Source of the DNA: Rhizohabitans arisaemae | GTDB lineage: Bacteria; Actinomycetota; Actinomycetes; Streptosporangiales; Streptosporangiaceae | Assembly (NCBI RefSeq): GCF_025996515.1 | Contig: NZ_BLRH01000060.1 | Location: 1,674,001 to 1,738,000, forward strand | Length of the DNA stretch: 64,000 nt | Direction: 5' to 3' | In this document: piece after piece, positions 15,996-26,040 of the stretch | Layout: every line of letters starts with the position of its first letter | How positions within the stretch are numbered: the first letter of the stretch is position 1 | The notes under the pieces: generated by a model | The model's input: the letters and a program-made list of their open reading frames with translations, nothing else | Told to the model about the DNA's origin: nothing | Databases searched by the model: none | Made by a program: the position numbers and the translations under genes

Positions 15996-16915
15996 CGATC
16001 GGGCTCGGGGTCGGCGAGCCAGCCGAGAAGCTCGGCGTCGAAGAGCGCGGGCCGTTCCTCATGCGGATAATGTCCGGTGCCTTCGAGGAGTCGCCAGCGG
16101 TACGGTGCCGCGACGTACCGGCCCGAGCCCTGAGCGGTCCGGGGAAGCATGCAGGAGTCCCGGGCCCCGTGCAGCTGCAGGGTCGGCACCTGCACCTCGG
16201 CCCGCATCCGCCTGGCATAGCGCATCCCGTCGGGCCGGAGCGACGAGCGGGCGAACCAGCGGTGGTACTCCAGCGAGCAGTGGGCGACATTGGAGATCTG
16301 AAACGCGTCCCGGTAGCGCCTGGCGGTTTCCGCGTCCGGCCAGTCGGAGCCGGACCACTCCCGCATCAGCTGCTCCACCCGGGCCGCGTCCTCGGCGACA
16401 AGACGCCGCTCCGGCAGGATGGGGAGCTGGAATCCCAGCGCGTGGACGCTGTGGCGCAGCTGCCCGAAAGGGTCGGTGAGCAAAGACGCACGCAGCCGGA
16501 GCGGATGAGGAGCGGATACGGCGACCAGCCGCTGAACCACCTTGGGGTCGAACGCCGCCATCGTCCAGGCGAGCAGGCCACCCCAGTCGTGGCCCACCAC
16601 GATCGCACCCGACTCGCCGAGCGCGCGGATGAGCCCGGCGGCGTCACCCGCGAGTGTGATGAGGTCGTAGCCGCGGGGCGGTTTGTCGCTGGCGCCGTAC
16701 CCGCGCAGGTCGACGGCGACGGCACGATAGCCCGCCGCGGGCAGCGAGACCAGCTGATGTCGCCACGCCCACCAGAATTCCGGGAATCCGTGCAGGAAGA
16801 GTACGAGCGGACCCTCGCCGGCCTCCACGACGTGGAAACGGGTTCCTCCCGCGTGGACGGTGCGGTGCGTCCACGGACCGTCGAGCTGGACGACGGACTC
16901 ATCCCTTGGCGGCAT
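15992..16915 (-). CDS. Alpha/beta hydrolase, epoxide hydrolase-like (EphE position)
   Basis: This 307-residue alpha/beta-hydrolase has the HGFPEFWWAW oxyanion-hole motif at 42-51 and nucleophile Asp110 in VGHDWGG. An Asp nucleophile is the mark of epoxide hydrolases and haloalkane dehalogenases rather than esterases. The catalytic His is in GTGHYPHEE. A cap domain lies between about 135 and 225. It occupies the place of M. tuberculosis ephE (Rv3670). The start overlaps the holin-like gene by 17 bp and the stop overlaps DUF309 by four. Substrate unknown; detoxification of epoxides is plausible. Confidence 0.88.
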   Translation of the reverse strand: MPPRDESVVQLDGPWTHRTVHAGGTRFHVVEAGEGPLVLFLHGFPEFWWAWRHQLVSLPAAGYRAVAVDLRGYGASDKPPRGYDLITLAGDAAGLIRALGESGAIVVGHDWGGLLAWTMAAFDPKVVQRLVAVSAPHPLRLRASLLTDPFGQLRHSVHALGFQLPILPERRLVAEDAARVEQLMREWSGSDWPDAETARRYRDAFQISNVAHCSLEYHRWFARSSLRPDGMRYARRMRAEVQVPTLQLHGARDSCMLPRTAQGSGRYVAAPYRWRLLEGTGHYPHEERPALFDAELLGWLADPEPDR

Positions 16916-17303
16916 CGGCGTCTCCGGGATGGGCCAGGTGCTTCAGGGTGCGGGTGGTTCGCTTCATCCCGGCGAGACCCTTCAGTCGGCGGACCCCAAG
17001 AAGTGCGAGCAGCCCGGCGATGAGGAGGTAGAGCAAGGTCACGGCCAGAAACGCCGCCCACTGCCACATGCCGAGCGCCACCAGGCCGAATGCGAGCGCG
17101 AACGAACCGAGAATGAGGCACAGGTGCGCGGTGAAGGCCGCCCCCGCGAACAGTCCGGCGGCGGTTCCGACGCGTTTGACGTCGAATTTCAGTTCCGCTT
17201 TGGCCAACTCGATCTCGGATCGCACCAGTGTTGAGATGCTCTTGCTCGCGTCAGCCACGAGCTCGCCCAACGAGGCTTCCTGCTCAAGCCTGGTCTCCGG
17301 CAT
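16899..17303 (-). CDS. Phage-holin-superfamily / YqjE-like membrane protein
   Basis: This 134-residue protein has a soluble amphipathic N-terminus (ELVADASKSISTLVRSEIELAKAEL) and then two transmembrane helices (about 52-80 and 83-105). It fits the Phage_holin_3_6/DUF1469 family, common in actinobacteria and found here in mycobacteria as Rv3669. The ATG at 17303 was chosen because GGAGAG lies seven bases upstream. An in-frame ATG at 17339 would overlap nhaA by 11 bases. The role is unknown; despite the name it is a chromosomal membrane protein, not a lysis gene. It is co-transcribed with the hydrolase downstream. Confidence 0.85.
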   Translation of the reverse strand: MPETRLEQEASLGELVADASKSISTLVRSEIELAKAELKFDVKRVGTAAGLFAGAAFTAHLCLILGSFALAFGLVALGMWQWAAFLAVTLLYLLIAGLLALLGVRRLKGLAGMKRTTRTLKHLAHPGDADAAKG

Positions 17304-17328
17304 GTCGATCTCTCCAATCCGGGTTCTC

Positions 17329-18555
17329 TCACCCACCATTCTGCTCCCCTATCCGCTTGCGTACCCGAATACGGAGGAGTGCCGCTGCGAACACCGACGC
17401 GATGAGGCTCCCGGCGAGGACGGCGGTTGTGACGAGTTCGGCCTGCGGGGTGCCGCCGAAAGCCTTCTCGCCGATCAGCAGCGAGACCGTGAAACCGATT
17501 CCCGCCAGGACGGAGACCGCGGCGATGTCGTGCCAGTTGAGCTCATCGCTGAGCTTGGCGAAGCCAAGTTTGACGGAGAGCCACGCTCCGGTGAACACGC
17601 CGAGGAACTTCCCGATGACGAGACCGACGACCACGGCGAGGGCGACTCGATCGGTGAACACGTCCTTCAGCGAATCGCCGCTCAGCGAGACGCCCGCGGC
17701 GAAGAAGGCGAAGACGGGCACCGCGAAGCCGGCGGAGATCGGCCGTACGGCGTGGTCCCAGCGCTCACACGGTGAGAACTCCTCTCCCGGGTCCGTCTTG
17801 GTCCGAGTGAGCAGTCCGCACATGACTCCGGCGACCGTTGCGTGGACCCCACTCTGGTGGATGAGGACCCAGGCGGCTACCCCTAAAACAATATAGATAA
17901 AGACTGATTTTACCCGCTTGTGCTGCAAATATCCGAATAGGGCAAGTATTAGGGCTGCGGCGAGCAGGGGCAGGAAACTCAGTGATTTCGTGTAGAAAAT
18001 AGCGATCACTGCTATCGCGCCCAAATCATCGACCACGGCGAGGGTCAGGAGAAACGCGCGCAACGCGACCGGCAGGGCGGACGCCGTCACGGCGAGCACG
18101 GCGAGGGCGAAGGCGATGTCCGTCGCCATCGGGATCGCCCATCCCGGTTCCGCGCCGGGGACGTTCCAGCTCACCGCCACATACAACAATGCCGGTACCA
18201 CCATGCCGGCCACTGCGGCGACGATGGGGAGGATCGCGTCGCGCAGGTTGGAGAGCTCGCCGTTGACGAACTCCTCTTTGACCTCCAGGCCCGCCACGAA
18301 GAAGAAGATCGCCAAGAGGCCGTCCGAGGCCCAGGCGAGCAGGGTCAGGTCGAGGTGGAGGGCGCTGGGGCCGACGGTGACCTGCCGGAGCTCCGTATAG
18401 GACGCCGCCCACGGTGAGTTGGCCCAGATGAGCGCGATCGCGGTGGCCGCCAGCATGATCACGCCACCGATGGTCTCGGCACGGAGCTCTTCGGCGAGTT
18501 GGCGCGCATATCGAACAGTCGGTCGGATGGGCCAGATCGCAGCAGCTCGGCGCAT
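17329..18555 (-). CDS. nhaA: NhaA-type Na+/H+ antiporter
   Basis: This 408-residue NhaA has about 12 transmembrane helices. The paired aspartates of the ion site are visible in LAVVDDLGAIAVIAIFY, and MATDIAFALAVLA is the conserved unwound-helix segment. It exchanges external protons for cytosolic Na+ or Li+ across the plasma membrane. The ATG at 18555 has AGGA/GGAGGA five bases upstream. It is first in an operon with the holin-like, hydrolase and DUF309 genes. It is not part of the mycobacterial block as I recall it, so it may be a lineage addition. Confidence 0.93.
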   Translation of the reverse strand: MRRAAAIWPIRPTVRYARQLAEELRAETIGGVIMLAATAIALIWANSPWAASYTELRQVTVGPSALHLDLTLLAWASDGLLAIFFFVAGLEVKEEFVNGELSNLRDAILPIVAAVAGMVVPALLYVAVSWNVPGAEPGWAIPMATDIAFALAVLAVTASALPVALRAFLLTLAVVDDLGAIAVIAIFYTKSLSFLPLLAAALILALFGYLQHKRVKSVFIYIVLGVAAWVLIHQSGVHATVAGVMCGLLTRTKTDPGEEFSPCERWDHAVRPISAGFAVPVFAFFAAGVSLSGDSLKDVFTDRVALAVVVGLVIGKFLGVFTGAWLSVKLGFAKLSDELNWHDIAAVSVLAGIGFTVSLLIGEKAFGGTPQAELVTTAVLAGSLIASVFAAALLRIRVRKRIGEQNGG

Positions 18556-18694
18556 GGACTTCCTCCGGTAGCGCGGGCGGGACGGTCCCCCCGGTTCGGC
18601 CGACCAGACTTCCCGGCACACCTCCCGGTTAGATTACCGGAATCCGTTTCGTCACCTTCTGTTGGGTCTTTCGGATAATTTCCCGACAGGAACG

Positions 18695-18726
18695 AAGAGG
18701 GGGCCGCGAGCACGCGGTCCCCTCTT
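18695..18726. terminator. Hairpin between acs and nhaA
   Basis: 14-bp arms (18695-18708 and 18713-18726) with a single mismatch, directly after the acs stop. Confidence 0.75.
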
Positions 18727-18739
18727 CACGATATCGGCG

Positions 18740-20701
<1,962 letters not shown>

Positions 20702-20856
20702 TACGTAACTCCTTCTGACTGGCAAGGTTGGCTCCAACTTCACCAGGCATCATGCCCTGGGGACAAGTGCCCGAGATAGGCGGTGTGCCCGCTGTCTCGA
20801 CTGGCGAGAAAACCGACGAAACGGACCGGTCGGCGGGGGCGGCCCGGTGTCGGCGC

Positions 20857-20862
20857 TAGAGT
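20857..20862 (+). promoter_or_regulatory. Candidate -10 of the Fic-fold gene
   Basis: TAGAGT with eight bases to the GTG at 20871; supports the shorter start. Confidence 0.4.
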
Positions 20863-20870
20863 GCGATGAC

Positions 20871-21701
20871 GTGAACGATGAGCGCGATATCCAGGTGGCC
20901 GACGGGCCACGGGGAGACAACGACCCACTCGCGAGAGTGGCCGAACTGCCCGGTGTCCGGGAGTCGGTCGAGGAGGCACGCGCCGCGGTCGACAGGATGT
21001 ACCGTCATCGTATCCTGCGGCGTCGAGGTCCCGAGGTCTCCGCCGAGTCCGCGCTGCGCGGGGCCCGTGCGTCGGCGGCGCTTGAGGGCGCCGAGTTCCC
21101 CTTGGAACAGGTGCGTTCCGGGAGCGTCGGCGATCCGATCGTGCAGGGCGCGCTCCGGGCCTCCGCGGAGGTGGGGCGGGCCGGCTCGACCTGGCGTACG
21201 GCTCCGCGCCAGGTCCTGGCCCGGCTGCACAGTCTCGCGGCGGCCGGTTCGGCGCCCGACGATTGCCTCGGCCGTCCGCGGAGTACGGCCTCGGTCGCGG
21301 ATCCTTGGGGCGTCGGTCCCGCGCCGTCTCCCCCGGAGGTGTCGGTACGGCTGGACGCCCTCGCCGATCTGCTCTCCGGGTCCACGAAGACCCCGGCGTT
21401 GCTCCTGGCCGCCGTGGTCCACGCCGAGCTCGTGGTGCTCCGGCCGTTTGGTACGGCTGACGCGATGGTGGCCCGGGCCGCGGAGCGACTCACGCTGGTG
21501 GAGCGTGGGCTCGACCCCAAATCACTTGTTGCGGTCGAAGTCGGACATTTAGCACTTAGGGCGACTTATTCTGACGCGCTCGTCGGCTATCTCAGTGGGA
21601 CGGCGTCGGGGCTTTCACTCTGGGTGCGTCACTGTGCCGATGCTGTGATTGTTGGGGCCCGAGAGACGCTCGCGATCTGTGAGGCGCTCCAGCGTGGCTA
21701 A
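20871..21701 (+). CDS. Fic-fold protein with degenerate active site
   Basis: This 276-residue protein is mostly helical. Residues 68-73 read S-A-A-L-E-G, matching the (S/T)xxxE(G/N) inhibitory-helix motif of Fic proteins. At 190-202 the segment LRPFGTADAMVAR lies where an active Fic has HPFxxGNGRxxR. The His, the GNGR turn and the following Arg are lost or replaced while the PF and terminal R remain. AMP transfer is therefore unlikely; a scaffold or regulatory role is more plausible. The assignment is by motif only. The GTG at 20871 was preferred over GTG 20847 because a TAGAGT hexamer sits between them. It lies between acs and the 6C RNA. Confidence 0.7.
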   Translation: MNDERDIQVADGPRGDNDPLARVAELPGVRESVEEARAAVDRMYRHRILRRRGPEVSAESALRGARASAALEGAEFPLEQVRSGSVGDPIVQGALRASAEVGRAGSTWRTAPRQVLARLHSLAAAGSAPDDCLGRPRSTASVADPWGVGPAPSPPEVSVRLDALADLLSGSTKTPALLLAAVVHAELVVLRPFGTADAMVARAAERLTLVERGLDPKSLVAVEVGHLALRATYSDALVGYLSGTASGLSLWVRHCADAVIVGARETLAICEALQRG

Positions 21702-21731
21702 TTCGTTATGAAAGCCGGTAAACCAAAAAGG

Positions 21732-21759
21732 AGCGGCGTCCCTGGACTGGGACGCCGCT
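21732..21759. terminator. Terminator after the Fic-fold gene
   Basis: Perfect 11-bp arms AGCGGCGTCCC (21732-21742) and complement (21749-21759) around a TGGACT loop, 30 bp after the stop. Confidence 0.8.
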
Positions 21760-22285
21760 GCCCGTACGTCGGGCCGGGTTACCAAGCGTGCACCTAAATC
21801 CGTCGGATCGGGTCAAGCCCGTCTCGACGCGCCTCCCGCGGCTGGTCGCACGTGGGTGCCCGGCTGCCGTACACGGACACATGGTCCGTGTCACCTTTCT
21901 ACGATGAATTCGCCCAGTTGGGAAGCCCTAAAGTAAAGAGCTTTGCCAAGAGGTGAGTTGAAGATGAACCGAGCCGCTCGGGCGGGGCGACGCTCGGGGA
22001 ATCGGCGCGGCCCTCGATCAGTCAAGGGCACTTGACTCGTTCTTGATCACGCAGCGTGATCGATAGCGATTCGGTGTGAGTGTGCGCTCAGCCCACTTTC
22101 TCGGGCCTTGGAGCGTTCTTGGGTAAGCCATGCAGGTCAGTAAGGTGAAAAAAACTAGCGAAAAACGCAGATTGCAGCTCGACGAAACTCACATCGATCG
22201 GGCAGCATACGGGGGTATCTCCGTACACTGAAGTAAGTAGTCAGGGAAGTTAGTTGGCAAGTCCCTTGCCATGCCCTGGTGTACT
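21760..22285. other. Gene-free stretch upstream of the 6C RNA
   Basis: No convincing coding sequence on either strand. It is more AT-rich than the surroundings between about 21900 and 22260. TTGGCA at 22254-22259 may belong to the 6C RNA promoter. Confidence 0.5.
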
Positions 22286-22378
22286 GATGAAAGCTTTCTT
22301 CTGAAACGGGACCGGCTCTACCCCCCCGGAGCCGGACCGGTCGGCGACCCCCGCTCTCCCCCCCGGCGGGGGTCGCCC
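22286..22378 (+). ncRNA. 6C RNA
   Basis: Two adjacent stem-loops each present a run of seven C residues. The first pairs CCGGCTC (22312-22318) with GAGCCGG (22329-22335). The second pairs a 12-bp arm (22343-22354) with 22366-22377 around a C-rich loop. Two hairpins with at least six loop cytosines define the actinobacterial 6C RNA. Position agrees too: 6C RNAs (B11/6C in M. tuberculosis, scr3559 in S. coelicolor, from memory) lie beside the ssd/tad genes at this locus. The 5' end is uncertain, and GAAAGCTTTC at 22289-22298 is probably near it. The second hairpin also ends the transcript. 6C RNAs act on mRNAs through their C-rich loops. Confidence 0.88.
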
Positions 22379-22916
22379 CTATATCCAAGGAAGATCTGTC
22401 GAGGCGTCGGTCAAATCACCTCCGGCGGCGGTGTCCCGTCGGACGATGGCGGAACCGGACGGGGAGCACTTGAGCGCGATACGAACCGGTCCGTTCCGGC
22501 CTGGTCCGACAGCGTCGTACGCCGCCGATGGGAATGGGCCGACCAACGCGCAACGGCTCTGCTTGTGTCGTCGAGGCGGCAACCGCGCCTACTCAAATCC
22601 CACCATGGGCCCGAGGTCCATTCTCTGAGACGGCCGGGGAAGTTGGCGGGATCTTGTCGTGTCGGGCTTGTGGGTCAGGTTCGGATGGGATTGGGGACTA
22701 CGGGAAGGCTGCGGCGGGGGAGACCCGCACAGGTGTGGAGACTCCCGGAAGGACCGGCAAGGGTGTGGTCCTCGGTCGGTGCGGCCTCCAGTCGCGTTTG
22801 ATCCGCTCTGTGCAAGAAAGGCGTCGCTGGGTGGTGGGATAGTCACCGCAGGTGGGCTTTCCGGTAGTGATGGGAAATCGATGATGCTTGGTCCCGGTAT
22901 CGGGCAAGATCTCCCC
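22379..22916. other. Gene-free left margin of the accessory island
   Basis: Open frames exist here on both strands but have no recognisable domain, no good ribosome site and overlap each other. The stretch lies directly after the 6C RNA terminator and is the likely left boundary of the insertion. Confidence 0.4.
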
Positions 22917-23444
22917 ATGCGACTGACTCGCAACCGCTCCGCACTGCTCTTCATCGGGGCCGTCGGACTCGGCTCGCTCCTGACGCTCGTCGAGGCAAGC
23001 ATTCCCGGCCTGTCCTACTGGGTCTTGGCGTTGGCGGTGTACTGGCTGGCGCTCGTCATCGCCTGGGCATGGACGTTCCGCCCTGATTCGGGGCGGCGGA
23101 CGCCGGCGCGCTGGATGTTCGTCCCGCTCGCATTGGTGCTGGGTACCGGGCTGCTGGTCACGGTCGATGCGCCACTCCATGCGCGCTTCGCCCTGTCGGA
23201 GCCGAGCCTGGAGCGCTATGCCCGGTCGGTACGCAGCGACTACGTCAGCGAGCGGTGGTGGGGCCTGTATCGGGTGGACCACGTGGAGAAGATCCCCGAA
23301 GGAGCGAGGTTCATGGTCACCTCGCTCACGATGGACTGGAAAAGCTATGGCTTCGCCTACAGCCCGGATCGGGCACCGGACCCGGAAGGGGGAAGCTATG
23401 AACACTTCAAGGGCCCGTGGTACATCTGGACCGACGGACCCTGA
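22917..23444 (+). CDS. Small membrane protein of unknown function
   Basis: This 175-residue protein has three predicted transmembrane segments (about 8-26, 34-56 and 66-84) and then a soluble domain of about 90 residues (ERYARSVRSDYVSERWWG..., ending YIWTDGP). The layout suggests a membrane-anchored extracytoplasmic domain. I do not recognise a family. The ATG at 22917 is the first Met before the first hydrophobic helix; the ribosome site is weak. It is an orphan just right of the 6C RNA, inside the interval absent from the conserved gene order. Confidence 0.65.
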   Translation: MRLTRNRSALLFIGAVGLGSLLTLVEASIPGLSYWVLALAVYWLALVIAWAWTFRPDSGRRTPARWMFVPLALVLGTGLLVTVDAPLHARFALSEPSLERYARSVRSDYVSERWWGLYRVDHVEKIPEGARFMVTSLTMDWKSYGFAYSPDRAPDPEGGSYEHFKGPWYIWTDGP

Positions 23445-23518
23445 GCCCCGGGACGCATGACCTCCCGGTTCCACGTCAGTACATATCGCCGGAAAACGAA
23501 AGCGGCGGAGAGACCGAC

Positions 23519-23670
23519 ATGGTCTTGGACGCCATCAAAAATGCGCTCAAGAGAGTGGGCCCGGCTACCCGCTCGACTTCACCAACAAGGTTCTGGACTT
23601 CGATGCTGACCCGCTTAGCGACAAGGGGCTGACCAAGCTCCTGGACCACATCGACGGCCGAAACCACTGA
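23519..23670 (+). pseudogene. Frameshifted mini-gene (about 50 codons)
   Basis: An ATG at 23519 with GGAGAG nine bases upstream opens MVLDAIKNALKRVG, then the frame degenerates. The adjacent frame from 23563 continues GYPLDFTNKVLDFDADP and GLTKLLDHIDGRNH to a stop at 23668. One missing base in the G/C run near 23557-23565 would join them into one small acidic-tailed protein. This is either a decayed gene or a sequencing error. No family is recognised. Confidence 0.4.
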
Positions 23671-24070
23671 AAGGGCACAAGCCGATGACCCCCGACAGCC
23701 GAGGCAACCGCCGACGACCGCCCCCGCCCCAACGAACGACCCGCAGCCTCGAAGTACCACGCGGTGTTCTGGCTCGGGCGGGTGGCCCGCAACCCCCGCA
23801 GTAACTGTCGGCGGTGCCCAATACACCTCGTTCGGCCCTGGGAGTGTGGATCGGCGTAGGGATGGTGCCCCTTGGGCTCCGTGGCGTGAGTAGAAGGGAG
23901 CTGCACGTGCCGCACAGGCGCCACCGTGAGGTCGTCGACATAGCCGCAGGTCAAAAATGGTGTCGCAATTTCTGGGTCATCAGCCGGCGAAAATCGGCGA
24001 GGGTCTGGCCCGGGTCCTCCACCCCTATAGCGACACCGTTACGTCATAGTGCGCCTGGTGTCCGTTGTGC

Positions 24071-24143
24071 AGGCCAGCGCCCCGGATTTGAACCCGCGTC
24101 CCTAGACTCCCAGTCTGGTGCGCTGCCAAGCCGCGGCCGTCGA
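24071..24143 (-). pseudogene. Decayed tRNA-Pro (GGG-like)
   Basis: On the minus strand the D-arm (GGCTTGGCAGCGC), anticodon arm (CCAGA-CTGGGAG-TCTAG, anticodon GGG) and T-loop (TTCAAAT) are recognisable. The anticodon stem has one mismatch, the T-stem two, and the acceptor halves do not pair. It is therefore a remnant rather than a working tRNA, plausibly an old att site or cargo of a tRNA-Pro-targeting element. Confidence 0.6.
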
Positions 24144-24284
24144 CCTCATGCCGCCAGCTCTGGGTCGTCGACTAGCTAGGCCAGGGCCCGGCCCCCTGGT
24201 TTCTCAGGCCTTGGATGCAGTCGAGCGCCAAGGGGCCGGGGACAGTAGCCGCGTCGGACCCGGTCACATCGCAGCATCGAACCC

Positions 24285-24953
24285 CTACCACGGGCTGGAC
24301 CTGCGCCGCTGCTTCGCGTGCATGACTCGGGCCTGGGCGGTGCCGAGGCGCCGACACGCCTCGTTTCGGCGGCGGAGCTGTTCGGCCATGTGCGGCGCAC
24401 CGAGCCGGTCCCACGCCGCCAGCCACTTCGCCATGTTCGGCTCCGGCACGCCGCATATGTCGACGATGACCTCCACTGTCTCGCGGTGCAGACTGCGCCT
24501 CCCGCCCAGCTGGGCTCCCACGGTGGACGGTCGCAGGCTCCCGCCACGCTTGTTATCCTCATCGACCAGAGCGCGCTGCGAAAGGCTCTTGCTGGCCAAC
24601 AGACCACGCAGTCCCCGCAGCAGGTCGGGGTAGTCCTGGAAGTTTGGCGGGGCGCCGTTGCTCTCCTGGATGCGCTGCGCGCCCACGGCGTTGGCTGCAG
24701 CGTGCCATCGGCGCACGGCTTCCACCACATCGCAGTCTAGTTTCTGCGCCATGGTGATCACCACGGCGAACGGAGGCAGGAAGCGCTTCGACAGCACCCG
24801 CGATACCCTGCTCTGTGGGAGGTTAGCCATCTTCCCCAGCACCTCCTGCGTCCAGCCCTGCTGCTCCCACCGCTTCCTCAGCGGTGTGATCAGTGCGGCC
24901 ACCCTCTCCTTGGCCTCGCTGTCCCTGTCGACGTCGATCATGATCCACTTCAT
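24285..24953 (-). CDS. XRE-like helix-turn-helix protein
   Basis: This 222-residue protein has an N-terminal lambda-repressor-like HTH (LITPLRKRWEQQGWTQEV, then LGKMANLPQSRVSRVL, about 17-50). A second similar helical segment follows (LLRGLRGLLASKSLSQRALV, about 107-160), so two HTH-like units may be in tandem. The C-terminus is basic. The start could be ATG 24953 or ATG 24941. Such proteins are frequent on actinomycete islands and usually act as local DNA-binding regulators; the target is unknown. It lies between a decayed tRNA and a decayed recombinase. Confidence 0.7.
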   Translation of the reverse strand: MKWIMIDVDRDSEAKERVAALITPLRKRWEQQGWTQEVLGKMANLPQSRVSRVLSKRFLPPFAVVITMAQKLDCDVVEAVRRWHAAANAVGAQRIQESNGAPPNFQDYPDLLRGLRGLLASKSLSQRALVDEDNKRGGSLRPSTVGAQLGGRRSLHRETVEVIVDICGVPEPNMAKWLAAWDRLGAPHMAEQLRRRNEACRRLGTAQARVMHAKQRRRSSPW

Positions 24954-25279
24954 CGGCGGCTGACTTTCCTGATTCGCTGCGGGTCCGGATGACCTGCGGT
25001 GATGGCAGGAGCATGTGGTCGTCGGCCTGCGATGTCCAGCCGTAGATGATCCGCTATGCACCGCTGACTACGAACAACTGTTTCGCTCGACTCGCGGTCG
25101 GGTGTCGGCGCAGCTCGGCACCGGGGTACCGGCGGCTCACCGCCCTCTTCATGATCGTTTATACTTCTCCCATTTCTGGAGCCCCCCGCGACCGACCTTC
25201 TCTCCGCCCCTATCGTCTCGGCCGCCGCCTTCGCCGTGACCGCCGACGCCGATTGGTCTACTCGGCCGCCGATTTCGTC
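24954..25279. other. Gene-free stretch
   Basis: No coding sequence or clear signal seen. The gap separates the divergent HTH gene from the recombinase remnant and should hold the HTH promoter. Confidence 0.4.
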
Positions 25280-25858
25280 GTGAGCGAGGTCACGAGGAAG
25301 GCCATAGTGGCGGGCATACCCGCGTCGACCCGGCGCGCGTACACCGCCGACTGGACTGCTTTCGAGGGTTGGTGCGTCGAGCACGACCGCGTCCTGCTCC
25401 CGGCGACGCCCGAGACCATTGCTGGGTACGTCGCGCACCTGACGAACACCCCCTCGGGGACGGGTCGTCCACTGTCCCCGTCCAGCATCGAGCGGGCCTT
25501 GGCCGCCATCCGCACGGTCCACCGCACGGCCAACGCGACACCGCCGGAGACCAAGGCCGCCCGGAAGGTGCTTGACGGTACCAGGAGCGCCTGGCCCTGG
25601 CCATGGACCCGGCCACCGTTACCCGCAAGGCTGACCCCGTCGTGCCGGACGCCCTGCGTGCGATGCTGGGCACGCTCGACCGCTCGACTTTCGCGGGAAG
25701 AGGGACGCCGCCGCCCTGCTGCTTGGCTACTCCTGCGAGGCACGTGTCTCGGAGCTGATGGCCTTGGACATCGCCGACGTCCGCGAGACGCTGGAGGGCC
25801 TCCGGTGACCATCTACCGGCGCAAGATCAAGAAGTTCACCGACGTTGCCGTGCCGTAC
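25280..25858 (+). pseudogene. Shattered tyrosine-recombinase (integrase) gene
   Basis: Four consecutive pieces read as one integrase broken across frames. From GTG 25280, STRRAYTADWTAFEGWC and SIERALAAIRTVHRTAN form a SAM-like core-binding domain. Near 25580 the match moves to another frame (MDPATVTRKADPVVPDALRAM). Near 25700 it moves again, with DAAALLLGYSCEARVSELMA corresponding to the region of the first catalytic Arg. Another shift near 25805 gives IYRRKIKKFTDVAVP. The C-terminal half with the HxxR and Tyr is missing. The gene cannot encode an active recombinase and marks an old integration event. Confidence 0.75.
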
Positions 25859-26040
25859 GTTCATTGCCGACCTCGGCCGCCTCCCAGACGCCCGGATGCT
25901 GGACCAGATCCTTAGAGAGTCGGAGCACATCCCCCAGGGGTCCGGCGGTCCTATCGCATGACGTCAGCAGGGATGGGCGCCCGGAGTGGCACCCATCGAC
26001 TGCTGATCATGTTTGGCCGACCGAGGCATGCGGCCACGAT

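Noticed and set aside
22271-22801. Plus-strand open frame covering the 6C RNA
   Set aside because: It would translate the C-rich hairpins; no ribosome site or domain. The RNA explanation is better.
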